Positions 1-10,416 of a DNA stretch of 64,000 bases are shown in pieces; the first letter of the stretch is position 1, and each line of letters begins with the position of its first letter. Under the pieces are notes generated by a model. It ran no database searches and was not told where the DNA came from. It saw nothing but the letters and a program-made list of their open reading frames with translations. The position numbers and the translations under genes were made by a program. The stretch lies in the NCBI GenBank assembly GCA_013398055.1, contig VZRS01003978.1, forward strand, positions 1 through 64,000. The letters are read 5' to 3'. The stretch is from Ifrita kowaldi. Taxonomy: Eukaryota > Chordata > Aves > Passeriformes > Cinclosomatidae.

Positions 1-1295
1 ACCCTTGACCCTGCTAGAAGGGGCTGCTACTTCAGAGCCCTCCCTGGCTGGAGGGAGGCCTGGTAACCAGGGTGTTCTCTTTCAATTCCACCCTTCCCTC
101 CCCTCATTTCCCCCATCTTCAGTTTGCTGAACAGAAACAAAACACCAAAACATGAGATGGATAATCCCCGGCTGAGCCCAGCTCAGCAAACTGCCCTCAA
201 GGCAGCCCTGTCACCTCTCTGGAGGGACCCGGGTGCCTGTCACAGCTTGTCCTCACCCAGAGCAGCACGGGGGCACTGCGAGGGCTGGCAGAGGTCACAG
301 CAGAGGACAGTGCCTGCAGTGCAGGATTCCCTGGATGTGTGGGCACAACCTGCAAACCCAGCGCTGGTTTTGTGCCAGGATGTCCTGGCACCGTGCAGCC
401 GCCTTGGAGAGGGTGCTCCACATCCAGAGGTGGCACTGGGAGGCCGAGTTTAGCTCTGGCACTGCTGCTCTCCTGCTGTGGGTTTATTTTTGGTGCCTCC
501 TTCAGGGCTGTCTGCTGCCTGCTCTGGCATTTTTTGAGTCTCTAACCAGTCTGGATGTGTTTCCTTTCCTTGCGTGATTTGGATTAAAATCCCAGCAGAA
601 AGTTAGGGCAGAAACAACTGCCAGAGGACCTGAGTGCTTTACCATGAGTACAACAAGTGGTTTTTCAGAAGATGTAAATTCTTTATCATTTCCTGTCCTA
701 AAAATCCCTCATCAGGCAGGGACTGGTGATTGCTGGTTGGTTTTGGCTGGATTAAACACACCCTAAATGCTTGTTTGAAATAAATAGGGGTTGTACATGA
801 GCAGAATTAAAGAGATAATCTGGGCTTTGCAAGAAAGCAGTCATTTCATTTGTATTTTGTTTAGCTCTCTGAATAACCACCCACATATTTCCATTGTTTT
901 ATTCCTGGGCTTCATCTGCCAGATGAAGCGCTTCCCACATTTATTTTCAGGTCCTGAGAGAGGCAAATATGTTAGGAATTTAAATGAATCCAACAGCAGC
1001 ACCAGATGGAGCTTGGTATTGGGAAAGCTGGAAGGGGGAAAGAAGGAGATAGAGGAGAATAAAACGTGTGGTTATTCAATATTATCAACAGCAAGATTTT
1101 CATGAGTGTCTGCTTGCCACAAGCTGGAATAGCAGGTGTCAAAGAGGGCTGTAAGTGTGATTGCAAACAGTCACCAATTAGTCATGTTAACTCTAACTGT
1201 TCTCCACGTAGAGCATGCCTGAAAACCTGCTGGATTTGCTGTTTGCTCTGAGAGTCTCCCTCCTTATAAAGTGTTTTTTCCGTGAATTCTTCCAG
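1..1295. other. 5' flank or first intron of POU2AF3; no exon recognised
   Basis: No exon is recognised here. POU2AF3 exon 2 at 1296 needs an upstream exon that ends one base into a codon (a Met-Ser-Gly type start is expected from the human protein). No ATG followed by two codons and a good donor of that phase was found, so coding exon 1 probably lies left of the window. Open frames in this stretch are short and look like chance. Confidence 0.5.
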
Positions 1296-1390
1296 GAAAG
1301 CCCAAGGTGTACCAAGGTGTGAGGGTAAAGATCACAGTCAAGGAGTTACTGCAGCAGAGGAGAGCACGGCAAGCAGCCACCGGTTCAGCA
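1296..1390 (+). CDS. POU2AF3: POU2AF3 exon 2 (OCA motif exon)
   Basis: 95 nt. Acceptor TTCTTCCAG, donor GTGAGT. The exon enters after one base of a codon and ends on a codon border. It encodes KPKVYQGVRVKITVKELL and then QQRRARQAATGSA, the POU-binding segment. Confidence 0.92.
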
Positions 1391-4300
1391 GTGAGTAAAA
1401 ATGTTGAGGTGTTTGCTTTGTACCCTCTCCTTTAATGTTTTGTTTGGGTTTCTTTTGCCAAGACTGGGCAAAATCTGTAATTTCTGGGCCAAAATCTGAG
1501 TGTGACAGGCTGGTGAGGATGGGGGAAAAGAACATTCAGCCAGAGTGGCTGCAGCAGTGACCTAGAGGGGTGAGAATCTGAGGAACACAGCGAGAAAGCA
1601 AAGCTGCTGCTCCAGAAAAGTCACTCCCTCCAGGATGGAAGGCTCACCTGGGCAGCCCCATCCCTTCTGGAGGAGGGGATGGAGCTCTGTGTGCACACAC
1701 GTGCACATTCCCTCTCATTCCCTCTTCCAGCCTTTGTAGGATTTCTCCAGCTCCAGCCACTCCGGGCATTTGCATAAAGAGCTTGGCAAATCATTATTTC
1801 TTCCTGGTTCGTGACATTACAGCTCTTGAAGGCTTTCAGATTTGAGCTTCTGCACCTTGTTGCAGCTGATTGCACAAAAATCAGCCTGAGAGCCAAGGGC
1901 AGAGAGGTCTGGGTGAACAGAATTGTCAGGTTTTGGGAACTCTGGGTCACTCCTCCCCTGCAGCCCCGACAGCAGCAGCCTCCTCATCGCAGCCAGGTGT
2001 CCCAGGGCTGCGTGGAACCGGTTTTCACTTCCCACCACCCCGTCGCACAACCCCTGCGGTGCCCACACAGGAAAAAGTGAAAAGTGGCGGTGAGAGAAGT
2101 CACCTCGGTGACCTGCACAAGGTGTGCCCCGCCCCAAAACCCCCGAGGGTTTGGGCTGGCAGGATGAGCACTGAGAAAATCTCAGCCTGGGACTTCATCT
2201 CTGTCTGCCTTGTCACATCTGCAGCAGGGAGAAAAGGCACTCTCAGCCCAGAAGAGCCACTGTTTAAGGAATTAAATGCACGGGATGTGCTGGGAAGTTG
2301 TTGCCAGGGAAATGAGCTGCTCACTCGAGAGCATCTTGAATAAAGGAAATGCAGTGGAGCTCTGTATGAATTAAAACTGAGGGGGAAAACCCAGCAGTAT
2401 TTGTACTTGCAGAGTAAAATCCTGGCCCCACGCAACAAACATCAAAACTCCCGTTGCTTTTGGGGTGGATTTCTCCCTTCCAGCAGGGCAGGTTCCTAGA
2501 AGTGGTTGATCTGTCTTGCTTCAGATTCCAACATCCCTAAAAAAACGAGGTTGTCCACTTGCACAGAGCTGTGTTGGAGTGGGGAGCAGTGCCAGAGCTG
2601 GTTCTCAAACGACGTCAGTCCGTTCTGACGGGATCCCTGCGGTGGTCTTTAGTTAATTACTCATTCTCAGTAATATCCATCCCTAGGAATTCCTCGGGAT
2701 TCCCTCCGCTGTGGAATTCACGCTTCTGGAAATTAACACACATGAGTTTCAGAGGCAGCTCTGTGGAACCGGGAGTGCAGCAAACAGAGCCCCTCAGCGC
2801 GGTGCCGATCCAAGGGCTTCACACCGGGCTGCTGCTGCCGTTCCCAGCGCTGTCACCGGGAAAAATCCTGTTATGCACTTTAATCTAACGTTCTGTCAGT
2901 GCCGGGGAGCTTTTCCCAGCCACGGCCGTGAGGGAAAGAAGGTTTCTATAAAGAGCTTACACCAAAATCCAGACTCACCGTGCTCTGTGCCACAATTCCT
3001 CTCCTTCCCTTCTCTTTGCTCAGGTTCCTTGGGGCAGCAGCAGCAGCAGCAGCAGCATCCAGTTTGCAGAGCCTGTGTCTCCGCCTCACCCAGGTTGGTA
3101 CAAAGCCCGTCCACACGGCCCTTCCCGCCCCATTCCCAAATTTTCCCACAGCCCCGAGCCTTCCCAGCCCTGGTTTGAGGCCGGCACCACCGGCGGTGCG
3201 GCCAATCAGCACCTGGAAGGAGCCCGGGGAATGCAGATGAGGAGCTCAGGAGCGCACGGTGCTCTCCTTTCTAGAGGCTGTTCTTCCCACAGTAAGGAAT
3301 TGGATCCCCTTCGGGAAGGGATGCTCGTCCCTAGGGAATAACAAGCACCTTCCCCAGGCTGTGGGTGCCACTGAGGGTCGGAGTGCCCTGGAGCACTCGG
3401 CTGAGTTCTGTTCTCTTCTCCCTCTCCTGGCAGCATCCATAGGAGGGAGAGAAATACCAGATTTTCAACAACCCCAAGGGTTTCCTCCTCCTGCCTGCGA
3501 ATATCTCAGGAAAAGGGGGAAGGGGTGAGGGGAGTGGCACTTTGGGCTCACAGATCCTTCAATTATCCCCAGCCAAAGCACAGGGGAAAGAAAAGTTGGG
3601 CAGGTGTGAGTGCACCCATTGCATGGACAAGGAAATTGTTCAATCATCGATAGCTGGGAATTCATTTGCTTATGTTAATAAAGAAACGTGAGACACGCCA
3701 GAGCTGACATGCCAAAGCCTTTCCAGGCTGGAAAGTCTCCATCAGTTTATGTATTTTGGGTGTTTCTCACTCCCCACAGCCAGCTAAACACTGCCACCTT
3801 GACCCTGCAGTGTGCACTTCAGACCTGTGCCCTTTGTGTGGACAGGGCTCTGCCTTAAACCGTGTTTGAACTCGGTGTGAAAAGATAATAATTCTGAAAA
3901 GCCAGGTCTGCTGGGAACTTTCCAGGAACTCACCCTTTGGCCAGTAACACAACGTGGTCACTGTGCCACATCATCCCTGCCTTGCTCCATTTGTTCTGCT
4001 CAGAAGTTTGTCTCCTGTCTGGCTGTTCTGAGGATAAAACAGCAAATTATCCTCCTGTTACCCCTTTTTCCTGCAGGTGTAGCTGCCCCGGATCTGGAGA
4101 TGAGGCAAAGGCACATCTGCCAGGCTGGGAAGCACAAATCACTGCCTGGCACCTTCTGGGGCTGCAAACAGTGCACAGAAGGGAGGCCAGAGGGTCAAGA
4201 GTCTGAGGGAGTTTCCAGCTGGATCCCTGTCCAAAATGCCTGGGGCCAGAAGAGTTTCCAGCGTTTGAAGAGCTTTAAAGCTGAGGGGGCTGAATTCCCT

Positions 4301-5477
4301 GAGTTATTCGCATGCTTTTGAGCATCTCCCTCCTGGTTTCTGCTTTCCTGGAAAAATCACCTTGCCCTTGCAGGACCTATTTTAATGTCTAAATTCACAG
4401 GGTTACTGAACATAGGAGAGCACTGAAACCTGGCCTGGGGCAGCACTGCCCTTTGTGAGACAGACACTGAATAAATAACCTGCTGCTGTCCCTGTCCCTT
4501 CTCTCCCAGAGCCTTTTGAAGCCGAACCCATCCCCTCTGTACCCAGCTGCTGCCCATCCTGGCAGTTTTCCAGCTGCCTCTCCTGCGAGGAAAGCCCCGG
4601 ATACCTGGAGCAGCTGATAGATTCCTGCCTCCAGTCGGATGCACCCTCGGAGCTGGCGTTCAGTGCCTGCCAGCCGTCCTCACACTACAGCCCCGACGCC
4701 TTCCAGCCGGTCCAGCTCTGCTTCAACCAGGGCCTGGTGAGCTTTGGGCCCCAGGGGAGCAGCCACAGGTGGCCCCAAGGAGAAAGGGAGTCACATCCTG
4801 GGGCAGAACAGCAGCAATGTGTGAATCTGGCTGCTTTTAGGAGCCTGGGATGCTCATGGGCTCTGATTGCTTTCCCATGGGGGGCCCCAAATAAACTGGG
4901 AGAGGCTGCAGGATGGGGAATGTCCCGAGTTCAAGTAGCAGCCCAGTTCCTGCTAGGGATTGTCCCTACTAGCAGAAACTGCCTTTGGGTTTAGACCTCC
5001 ACGGGCCAAACTGTTCCCCAGGGCAGCTGGACCCCCCTGAGAACAGCAACAGCACAGGAATTCTGGCTGCTGGCCACATTTCCCTGAAATATCCCCTTTT
5101 TTCCCTTTTTTTCTCTCTCTCTCTCTCTCAAACTCCAGGCTGCCAGCTCGCCCAGCTCAGCTGACCTGCCCAGCCCGTGGAACTACAGCTGCTCTCCCCC
5201 TCAGCTGTCTCCCCTCACCCCGCTGACCCCCAGCCCGCCCTCCTCTCTGGACACCAAGCCCTACAGCTGCCCCGTGGAGGAGTGGCCCTGCCACCCCCCC
5301 TGCCCCTTCCCCAGCCCTGCCTGCTGCTGCACAGCCTGTGGCTCCCAGAACATGGACAGCAGGGTCCCTCAGTGCTTCCCCTGCCCCAGCACGGACTGCA
5401 TGGAGCTCCTGCCACCCCTGGCCGTGGCTGAGGACTTCTTCAGGAGGGACAGGAGCTGTGACATCTGCTACAGCTAA
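1296..5477 (+). CDS. POU2AF3: POU2AF3 (COLCA2 / OCA-T2), POU class 2 homeobox associating factor 3; exons 2-5, 5' partial
   Basis: Coactivator that binds POU2F-family factors on octamer DNA; in mammals POU2AF3 acts in tuft cells and related lineages (family knowledge). Coding exons seen: 1296-1390, 3024-3093, 4510-4736 and 5139-5477. Their phases join without a frameshift, giving 731 nt including the TAA stop at 5475-5477. With a seven-base first coding exon the protein would be about 245 aa. The first exon present holds the OCA motif VYQGVRVKITVKELLQQRR followed by ARQAA, which matches my knowledge of human COLCA2 rather than POU2AF1 or POU2AF2. The rest is rich in Ser, Pro and Cys, with the blocks EPFEAEPIP, GYLEQLIDSCLQ and a Cys-rich end finishing CDICYS. 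The only odd splice site is the donor of the 70-nt exon (GTTGGT). Exon 1 is not visible. Next to it on the opposite strand is an NFKBID-type gene. Confidence 0.88.
3024..3093 (+). CDS. POU2AF3: POU2AF3 exon 3 with a seven-serine run
   Basis: 70 nt between TTTGCTCAG and GTTGGT. It reads VPWG, seven Ser encoded by a pure AGC run (3036-3056), then IQFAEPVSPPHP. The IQF block matches the GSSIQF segment I know from human COLCA2. Both phases fit the flanking exons. The donor is weak, so the 3' border is the least certain point. Confidence 0.75.
4510..4736 (+). CDS. POU2AF3: POU2AF3 exon 4
   Basis: 227 nt from acceptor TTCTCTCCCAG to donor GTGAGC. It encodes the EPIPSVPSCCPSWQF and SPGYLEQLIDSCLQSD blocks typical of the middle of POU2AF3, and ends CFNQGL on a codon border. 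Confidence 0.88.
5139..5477 (+). CDS. POU2AF3: POU2AF3 terminal coding exon
   Basis: 339 nt after a CT-rich acceptor tract (5113-5129), 112 codons plus TAA. The product is rich in Pro, Ser and Cys (for example PACCCTACGSQNM) and ends DRSCDICYS. No further acceptor is needed. Confidence 0.88.
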   Translation, partial: AASSPSSADLPSPWNYSCSPPQLSPLTPLTPSPPSSLDTKPYSCPVEEWPCHPPCPFPSPACCCTACGSQNMDSRVPQCFPCPSTDCMELLPPLAVAEDFFRRDRSCDICYS

Positions 5478-5790
5478 TGGGGGCTGTGGTTTCACACATC
5501 CACTGCATCCAAATCAGATTAAATTGCCCATGAACTATGCAAAGCTGTGCTGCCTAACACAGTCCAGTTTCTTCTTCACTACTTACAGTTTTTTACATGA
5601 TGCTATCACTACATTAATCGTCCTACGGTCAGGGGTGTTTGGTTGTTGTGGTGGTGGTTTGGTGGGGTTTTTTCCCTGTTTTTTTTCTCACTGTTGCTGT
5701 TTTTGAAATAAATCTGAAGCTGCTTTATCAGACCAATGTCATGAAAACCAGCTCTTTTTGATACAAATAAATCATTTGGTGCAAATGCTG
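5478..5790 (+). other. POU2AF3: POU2AF3 3' UTR with two AATAAA signals
   Basis: Non-coding sequence after the stop. Poly(A) signals AATAAA occur at 5707-5712 and 5766-5771, so the transcript probably ends near 5725-5790. A T/G-rich stretch at about 5638-5704 precedes the first signal. Confidence 0.65.
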
Positions 5791-8700
5791 AAGCCTGGTC
5801 ATTTTTCGAGTGCTAAAGGTCAGTGCTTTTCTCTTCTGCTGCTGACCCTGCTCTCATGGAGGTGAGGATGAGATTTTGATCAGCCTATTCAGTGACATGA
5901 AAGGTCTCACTCACCCTTTCCAGCAGATAGAAAGTCCATATTTAATCCAGCATCCTGCTTTTCCCAGCTCTGAGGTAGATCTGCAGCTCCTCACCCACTG
6001 CTGCTGCTCAGGCTGCCCTGGTGACCTTTTCCAGTGGTTCTGGCAGAAAAGGAAAGCTGCTGTTTGCCACACCAGCCCAGGGTTTAGCCCATAGCCCCTG
6101 AGAGGTAACTAGCAGGGTTGGGGTTTTTTTAATAAAACTTGCTGTAAAAATAGTTTGACACCTTCAAATGATCTCTCCCCTGATTAATAGAGTTGGCCCA
6201 AGTGATAAATTCATGAAGTCACAGCGAGCTCATAAAGAGCTGTAACTTTGCAGCAGTTAAAGGTGTGCTCACCCCTGCGCAGGGACACCCCACCAAGTAT
6301 CATTTTAGTAGTTCTAGCAGCTGCTTCAGCCCCTGAGTGATATTTTGGGGTACTGGAGGGCTGAACTTCTGCCCCAGAGCTCACCCAGTGCCAGCTACTC
6401 CTGCCTGCTGCCTCAGGAGCAGGCACACCTCGAGCCACACGTCAAAGCCCCTTATCAGCAACATGAAAGAGCCAGGAGAAGATAAGGCTGAGGCAAGAAG
6501 TTTGAGGCTTCTAGAGAAAATGGGGTGCCCACATCCATCCCCAAGGCTGGTCTGAGCTTAGCAGAGCCAAGGAGTTGCTCTCAGGGAGCCAAAGGGCACC
6601 GTGAAATGGTAAATAAGGGTTGGAGAACACCCTTATTAACGCATCTTACAGGAGTAGCCTAAGTGTGCACAGCAAGGAAGGCAAGTGTTGGACTCTAACA
6701 AGATATCTCTGACCTCCAGATGAGGTGGATGTGTAATTCTGATAAGTTTTTGGCAGATTGAACAGTTATCAATACATCGTGGTGTGGATCCTCCCCAGCA
6801 CTGCTCTGTGCAAGGGCTGTGGTTGTGCCCATCCCTTGGGCACAGCCACTCAGCAATGTGAGCACTAAAACCACCCTAAATCCCATCCTTACCCTTGGAT
6901 GATGCCCGATGCAGGCAAAAAACCTCTCGTCAGTGGGGAGACAAGGATATTTCCAACAAAATGTTCCTACACACCAAGATCTCTGGGCTCTATCAGCTTC
7001 CATCACATAAGCAGCACTGTGCTCCATCCCTTGCAGCCTCTCCTCTTTCCCTGCTGCTCCTTCTCCAGTGGTTTTGCAATCCCTCCATGCCAGACTGGAA
7101 ACATGTTTGAGATGCTGTCCCCACCTCCCTGTCAACAGCCCCAGGGGACACACTCGGGGCGAGTAAAAGCTTGCTGGCTGTTGACACAAGGCCTTGTTGA
7201 CACAAGAAAGGGAAAAAACACAACAGAGGAGCCATTCAAAGGTTGATTGTGCGTTTTTCTGGCTGTGAGAAATGTATGATTTCCCTCCTTCATCCCTCCC
7301 AAAAATAAAAGAGGAGTTAAAGGAAACACCTAAAACAGAGCTGGCACAGCCCTGCTGAAAGGCTGGCATTTCATCAGTCCCTGCCAGGTGAAGCCCTGAC
7401 AGCCTTTATAAACACAAACCCGAGGATCATCCCGTGCTTACAAAGCCATGCATAACTCCAGAAGTCACCCACAGTCACAGAAAAAAGAAAAGGTTCTTAT
7501 TTTCTGCTTCTCTACCCGAGAATTTGATCTAAAAGTTTCGCTTGCCAACCGACTGGCAGCTTTTCCACAGTGCCACTTCAGAACGTTTGTCTGGTGATAA
7601 CGAGCCTTTGTTATGAGCAATTTATCCAAAGCCACAGGTAGGAAGAGATAAACTGTGCAAATAAAGGGATATCACATGCTGCCAGCAATGCTGAGCTTAG
7701 AGAAGTTACATTTCCCCTGAAACAGCAATAAAAAAAATGAGGGGTGAACTGTGAACTGCTTAAATCAGTGAAATTCACCCCAGTAGAGAAGACATTCAGG
7801 ACAGGTTTGAGACTTAAATTGATTTTCTTCACAGCTAGGCCAGGAATTAGGAAAGGAAAAGGTGTTTGACACACGGGGGAAGCAGCAGCTTCCAGCAGTC
7901 TGGTGGCTCCAGTCCAAAGCCAACAGGAGCAGCTTGTGGATTGTGGCTGCTTTCAGAGCAGGCCTCTGGTGGCTGAGCTCTGGGAAGCTGAGCACAGAGA
8001 GAAGGAATCCTGGGGCTGTCATGGGTTCTTCCCACTCAAACCTCATCCATCAGCTCCCAGCAGCACCAGCTGCCAGGGTGATGCTTTAATGGAGCCACAT
8101 TCCTCCCAAAAGGGTATTTTCCCTGATATCCTGGAGATGGTGATGATTCCAGACTCCCAGTGACACTGCTGTGGATGAAACACCCAACAGATGATGTAAT
8201 AAAGAGAAAAGCCACTCTGGGAAAGAAAGCTCCTGTATTTTTTTCACTTGCTGCCAAAGGACTTCAGTCACCTCAGAGACATTTCTAGATGGCAAAAAGC
8301 TTTTTACATTTTCCCTGCTGCACCACGTGCTGCTCACAGTTTGACAGTTCTGCTGCTGGCAGGTTCCAGAAATTGATATTTTATCCATCATTTTGTCTTG
8401 CCCCACGGTACTAACTCCCTGATACAGTTATCTCTCCATTCAGGCCTTGCTATAACATCCTTCCAAGTGAGACAGCACAGGCTTTTGCTGGCCCGTGCTC
8501 AGATACATGAAAATTTATGCAAACACATGCAAATACACGTCTGCTTCTCTGTCAGCGGTGTTGGCAGGATTGTAGACACGGTGTAGTGAGAGGCAATGGC
8601 CCAACAGCAGAGAGAGGAGGGCTGGAAAACCGAGATCTCTGCATTTCTTAAGAGCTTTTGTTCGTGTCAGTTGTTTAAACACTCCAGGCCTGCGAGTGCC

Positions 8701-9601
8701 TCAGGAAATCCCACGCCACCGAGGCAGCCGGCGGGTGCTCAAGGAAGTGGCTGCAGTGATTTAAGAGCTCTCCCTTCATCTCTCTGCCCATCGTGCTAGA
8801 GAACAGCACCTGAACAACACCGAGAAACCAGCAAAACACGGCTCAGAGTGAGCCCTGAGGGTGGGACAGCTGCTCAAAACATGGCCTTGCCTCCCTTCAG
8901 GCACCGACCTTCAGTCCCCTGCCCTGGCAGCGACACTGATTGCACAGCAATTCACAAATCATTTCACAGAAACGCTAGAAAGGATCTGTTAAACCCCTCT
9001 CAGATGGGAATGGGAGTAGGGGAGCCCTCACCCCTTGCACCCTGACCCCGCTGTGCACAGACCCACAGAGGTTTTCTGCCCTAAAAGCTGTTGGAGACCC
9101 AAAGGAATTCCCTGTCTCCCACACAGGTGAGGGCTCAGCTCCCCACGTGAGGGGCTTCCAGAGCTGCTCTGTGCCACCAGAGCTGGAGACTCTGGTTGGA
9201 TTGGAAGTCTCCCTTCACTGGGAAGCCCTCAGGAGCCACACAAACCTGCCCCATGTCCTTCTTCTTACAGCACCTCTTCCTGTTCTTGGGCTGGGGTGAC
9301 AGCCTGGCCATGGAGAGCTGCTCCAGGGCCCTCCCAAAGTGCTGAGAACGGGGAGTTCCATCTTGCAGGAGCCTCCCGTGGGGCTCTTGGGTTTGGATGT
9401 CCATTCCCTCAGGTGAAATCCAGCCAGGGATGCCTCCTCAGGCCGACTGGAGCTCTCCATCCAGGCTTTACCTTCCCTCAGGATCCTGCATTCCCAGGGG
9501 AGCAGGATCAGTGCTAACTGCACATCCCAGAGAGCTCAGCATTTCCAGCAGTCCCTCTGTACAGGGCCCAGCCAGGGGCACAGGTTGGGGGTGTCTCAGA
9601 G
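5791..9601. other. No gene recognised between POU2AF3 and the NFKBID-type gene
   Basis: No exon with recognisable homology was found. Part of this stretch may be the 3' UTR of the minus-strand NFKBID-type gene, whose last exon is uncertain. A 224-codon minus-strand frame at 6695-7369 shows no family motif and is treated as chance. A perfect octamer (ATGCAAAT) lies at 8527-8534. Confidence 0.5.
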
Positions 9602-9867
9602 CAGCGTTTCTCAACCTTTTACAGCCAAACTGCCACCTTGTGCTCTGTCACCTCCAAGGGTTTCAGCTGCTACCAAATCAGAGCTCGGCTGTGCTTTGAA
9701 CTTCTTTGGAATATTCACTTATTTATGTAGCAGCCATTTGCTCTGCTTGCCTCCTTGCTTGCAAGCAATTAGCATTCTTTGTTAACAAAATTGAGTTTTC
9801 AACCATTTGGAAGCTCATCTTCTGCTGTCTGATGTGCTGCTAATGGCCCACAGGTTGAGGAACACTC
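9602..9867. mobile_element. Probable non-autonomous hAT (Charlie-like) element
   Basis: The left end reads CAGCGTTTCTCAACCT at 9602. The right end at about 9852-9867 is its imperfect inverted copy (AGGTTGAGGAACACTC; 12 of 15 end bases agree by eye). The CAGNGNTTCTCAACC terminus is typical of hAT/Charlie elements. No clean 8-bp target duplication is visible, as expected of an old copy. Length is about 266 bp and no transposase is encoded. Confidence 0.55.
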
Positions 9868-9946
9868 TCATCCCACCCTGGTTTAAGCCCGGAGGAGCAG
9901 GGATGTGCTGGAGAACCACCCTCACAGTTTTTATAGGAGGCAGAAG
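9815..9946 (-). CDS. NFKBID: Tentative last exon of the NFKBID-type gene
   Basis: After the exon at 10252-10416, which ends on a codon border, the next frame-compatible acceptor on the minus strand with an open frame to a stop is at 9947. It would encode 43 residues starting LLPPIKTVRVVLQHIPAPPG. VR..L followed by APPGL loosely recalls the end of mammalian IkBNS. The acceptor tract is poor and the last 18 codons fall inside the probable hAT element, so the true terminal exon may lie elsewhere. Confidence 0.28.
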   Translation of the reverse strand, partial: LLPPIKTVRVVLQHIPAPPGLNQGGMRVFLNLWAISSTSDSRR

Positions 9947-10251
9947 CTGGAGTTGAAGCCATTCCATAAATTGCAGTTCATTCAGGATCTGGCATTTCTG
10001 CGGCAGGAGACGAATGCAGGTGTGACTTTCCCTTTCTTCAGCAAATGCCTGACCTGCCAAAAAACGTGGAATTTCGGGAAGTACCATCTGAGCCACCCAA
10101 AACACTCACACACACAATTATTTACATGTACATGTGCAACTAAATAAACATCCCCATATATCAGGAATATTTTTATACCTGCAAGCATGAAAGCCACGCA
10201 GCCCTGGGTGTGCAGGTGTGTTAGGGGAGAGCTGCAGGGTGGATGCCATAC

Positions 10252-10416
10252 CTGATCCCCAGCTTTTCCAGGAGGGGCCATGTGGATTGGCTGGTCGTTG
10301 TCCAGATTGCGGATGCTCGGGTCTGCCCCGTGGTCCAGGAGCAGCTGGATGATTTCCTTCTGGTTCTTGTCACCAGGCAAAGCAGCTGCCATGTGCAGGG
10401 CTGTGTTGCCATGGGC
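10252..10416 (-). CDS. NFKBID: NFKBID-type gene, ankyrin exon AHGNTALH
   Basis: 165 nt, 55 codons, phase 0 at both ends. Acceptor CTGCTTTAG, donor GTATGG. It encodes AHGNTALHMAAALPGDKNQK and then LLLDHGADPSIRNLDNDQP, the last full ankyrin repeat. Confidence 0.9.

Noticed and set aside
6695..7369. Minus-strand open frame of 224 codons between POU2AF3 and the NFKBID-type gene
   Set aside because: No recognisable domain or family motif, composition like translated non-coding DNA, and no matching exon structure. Such lengths occur by chance in 64 kb.
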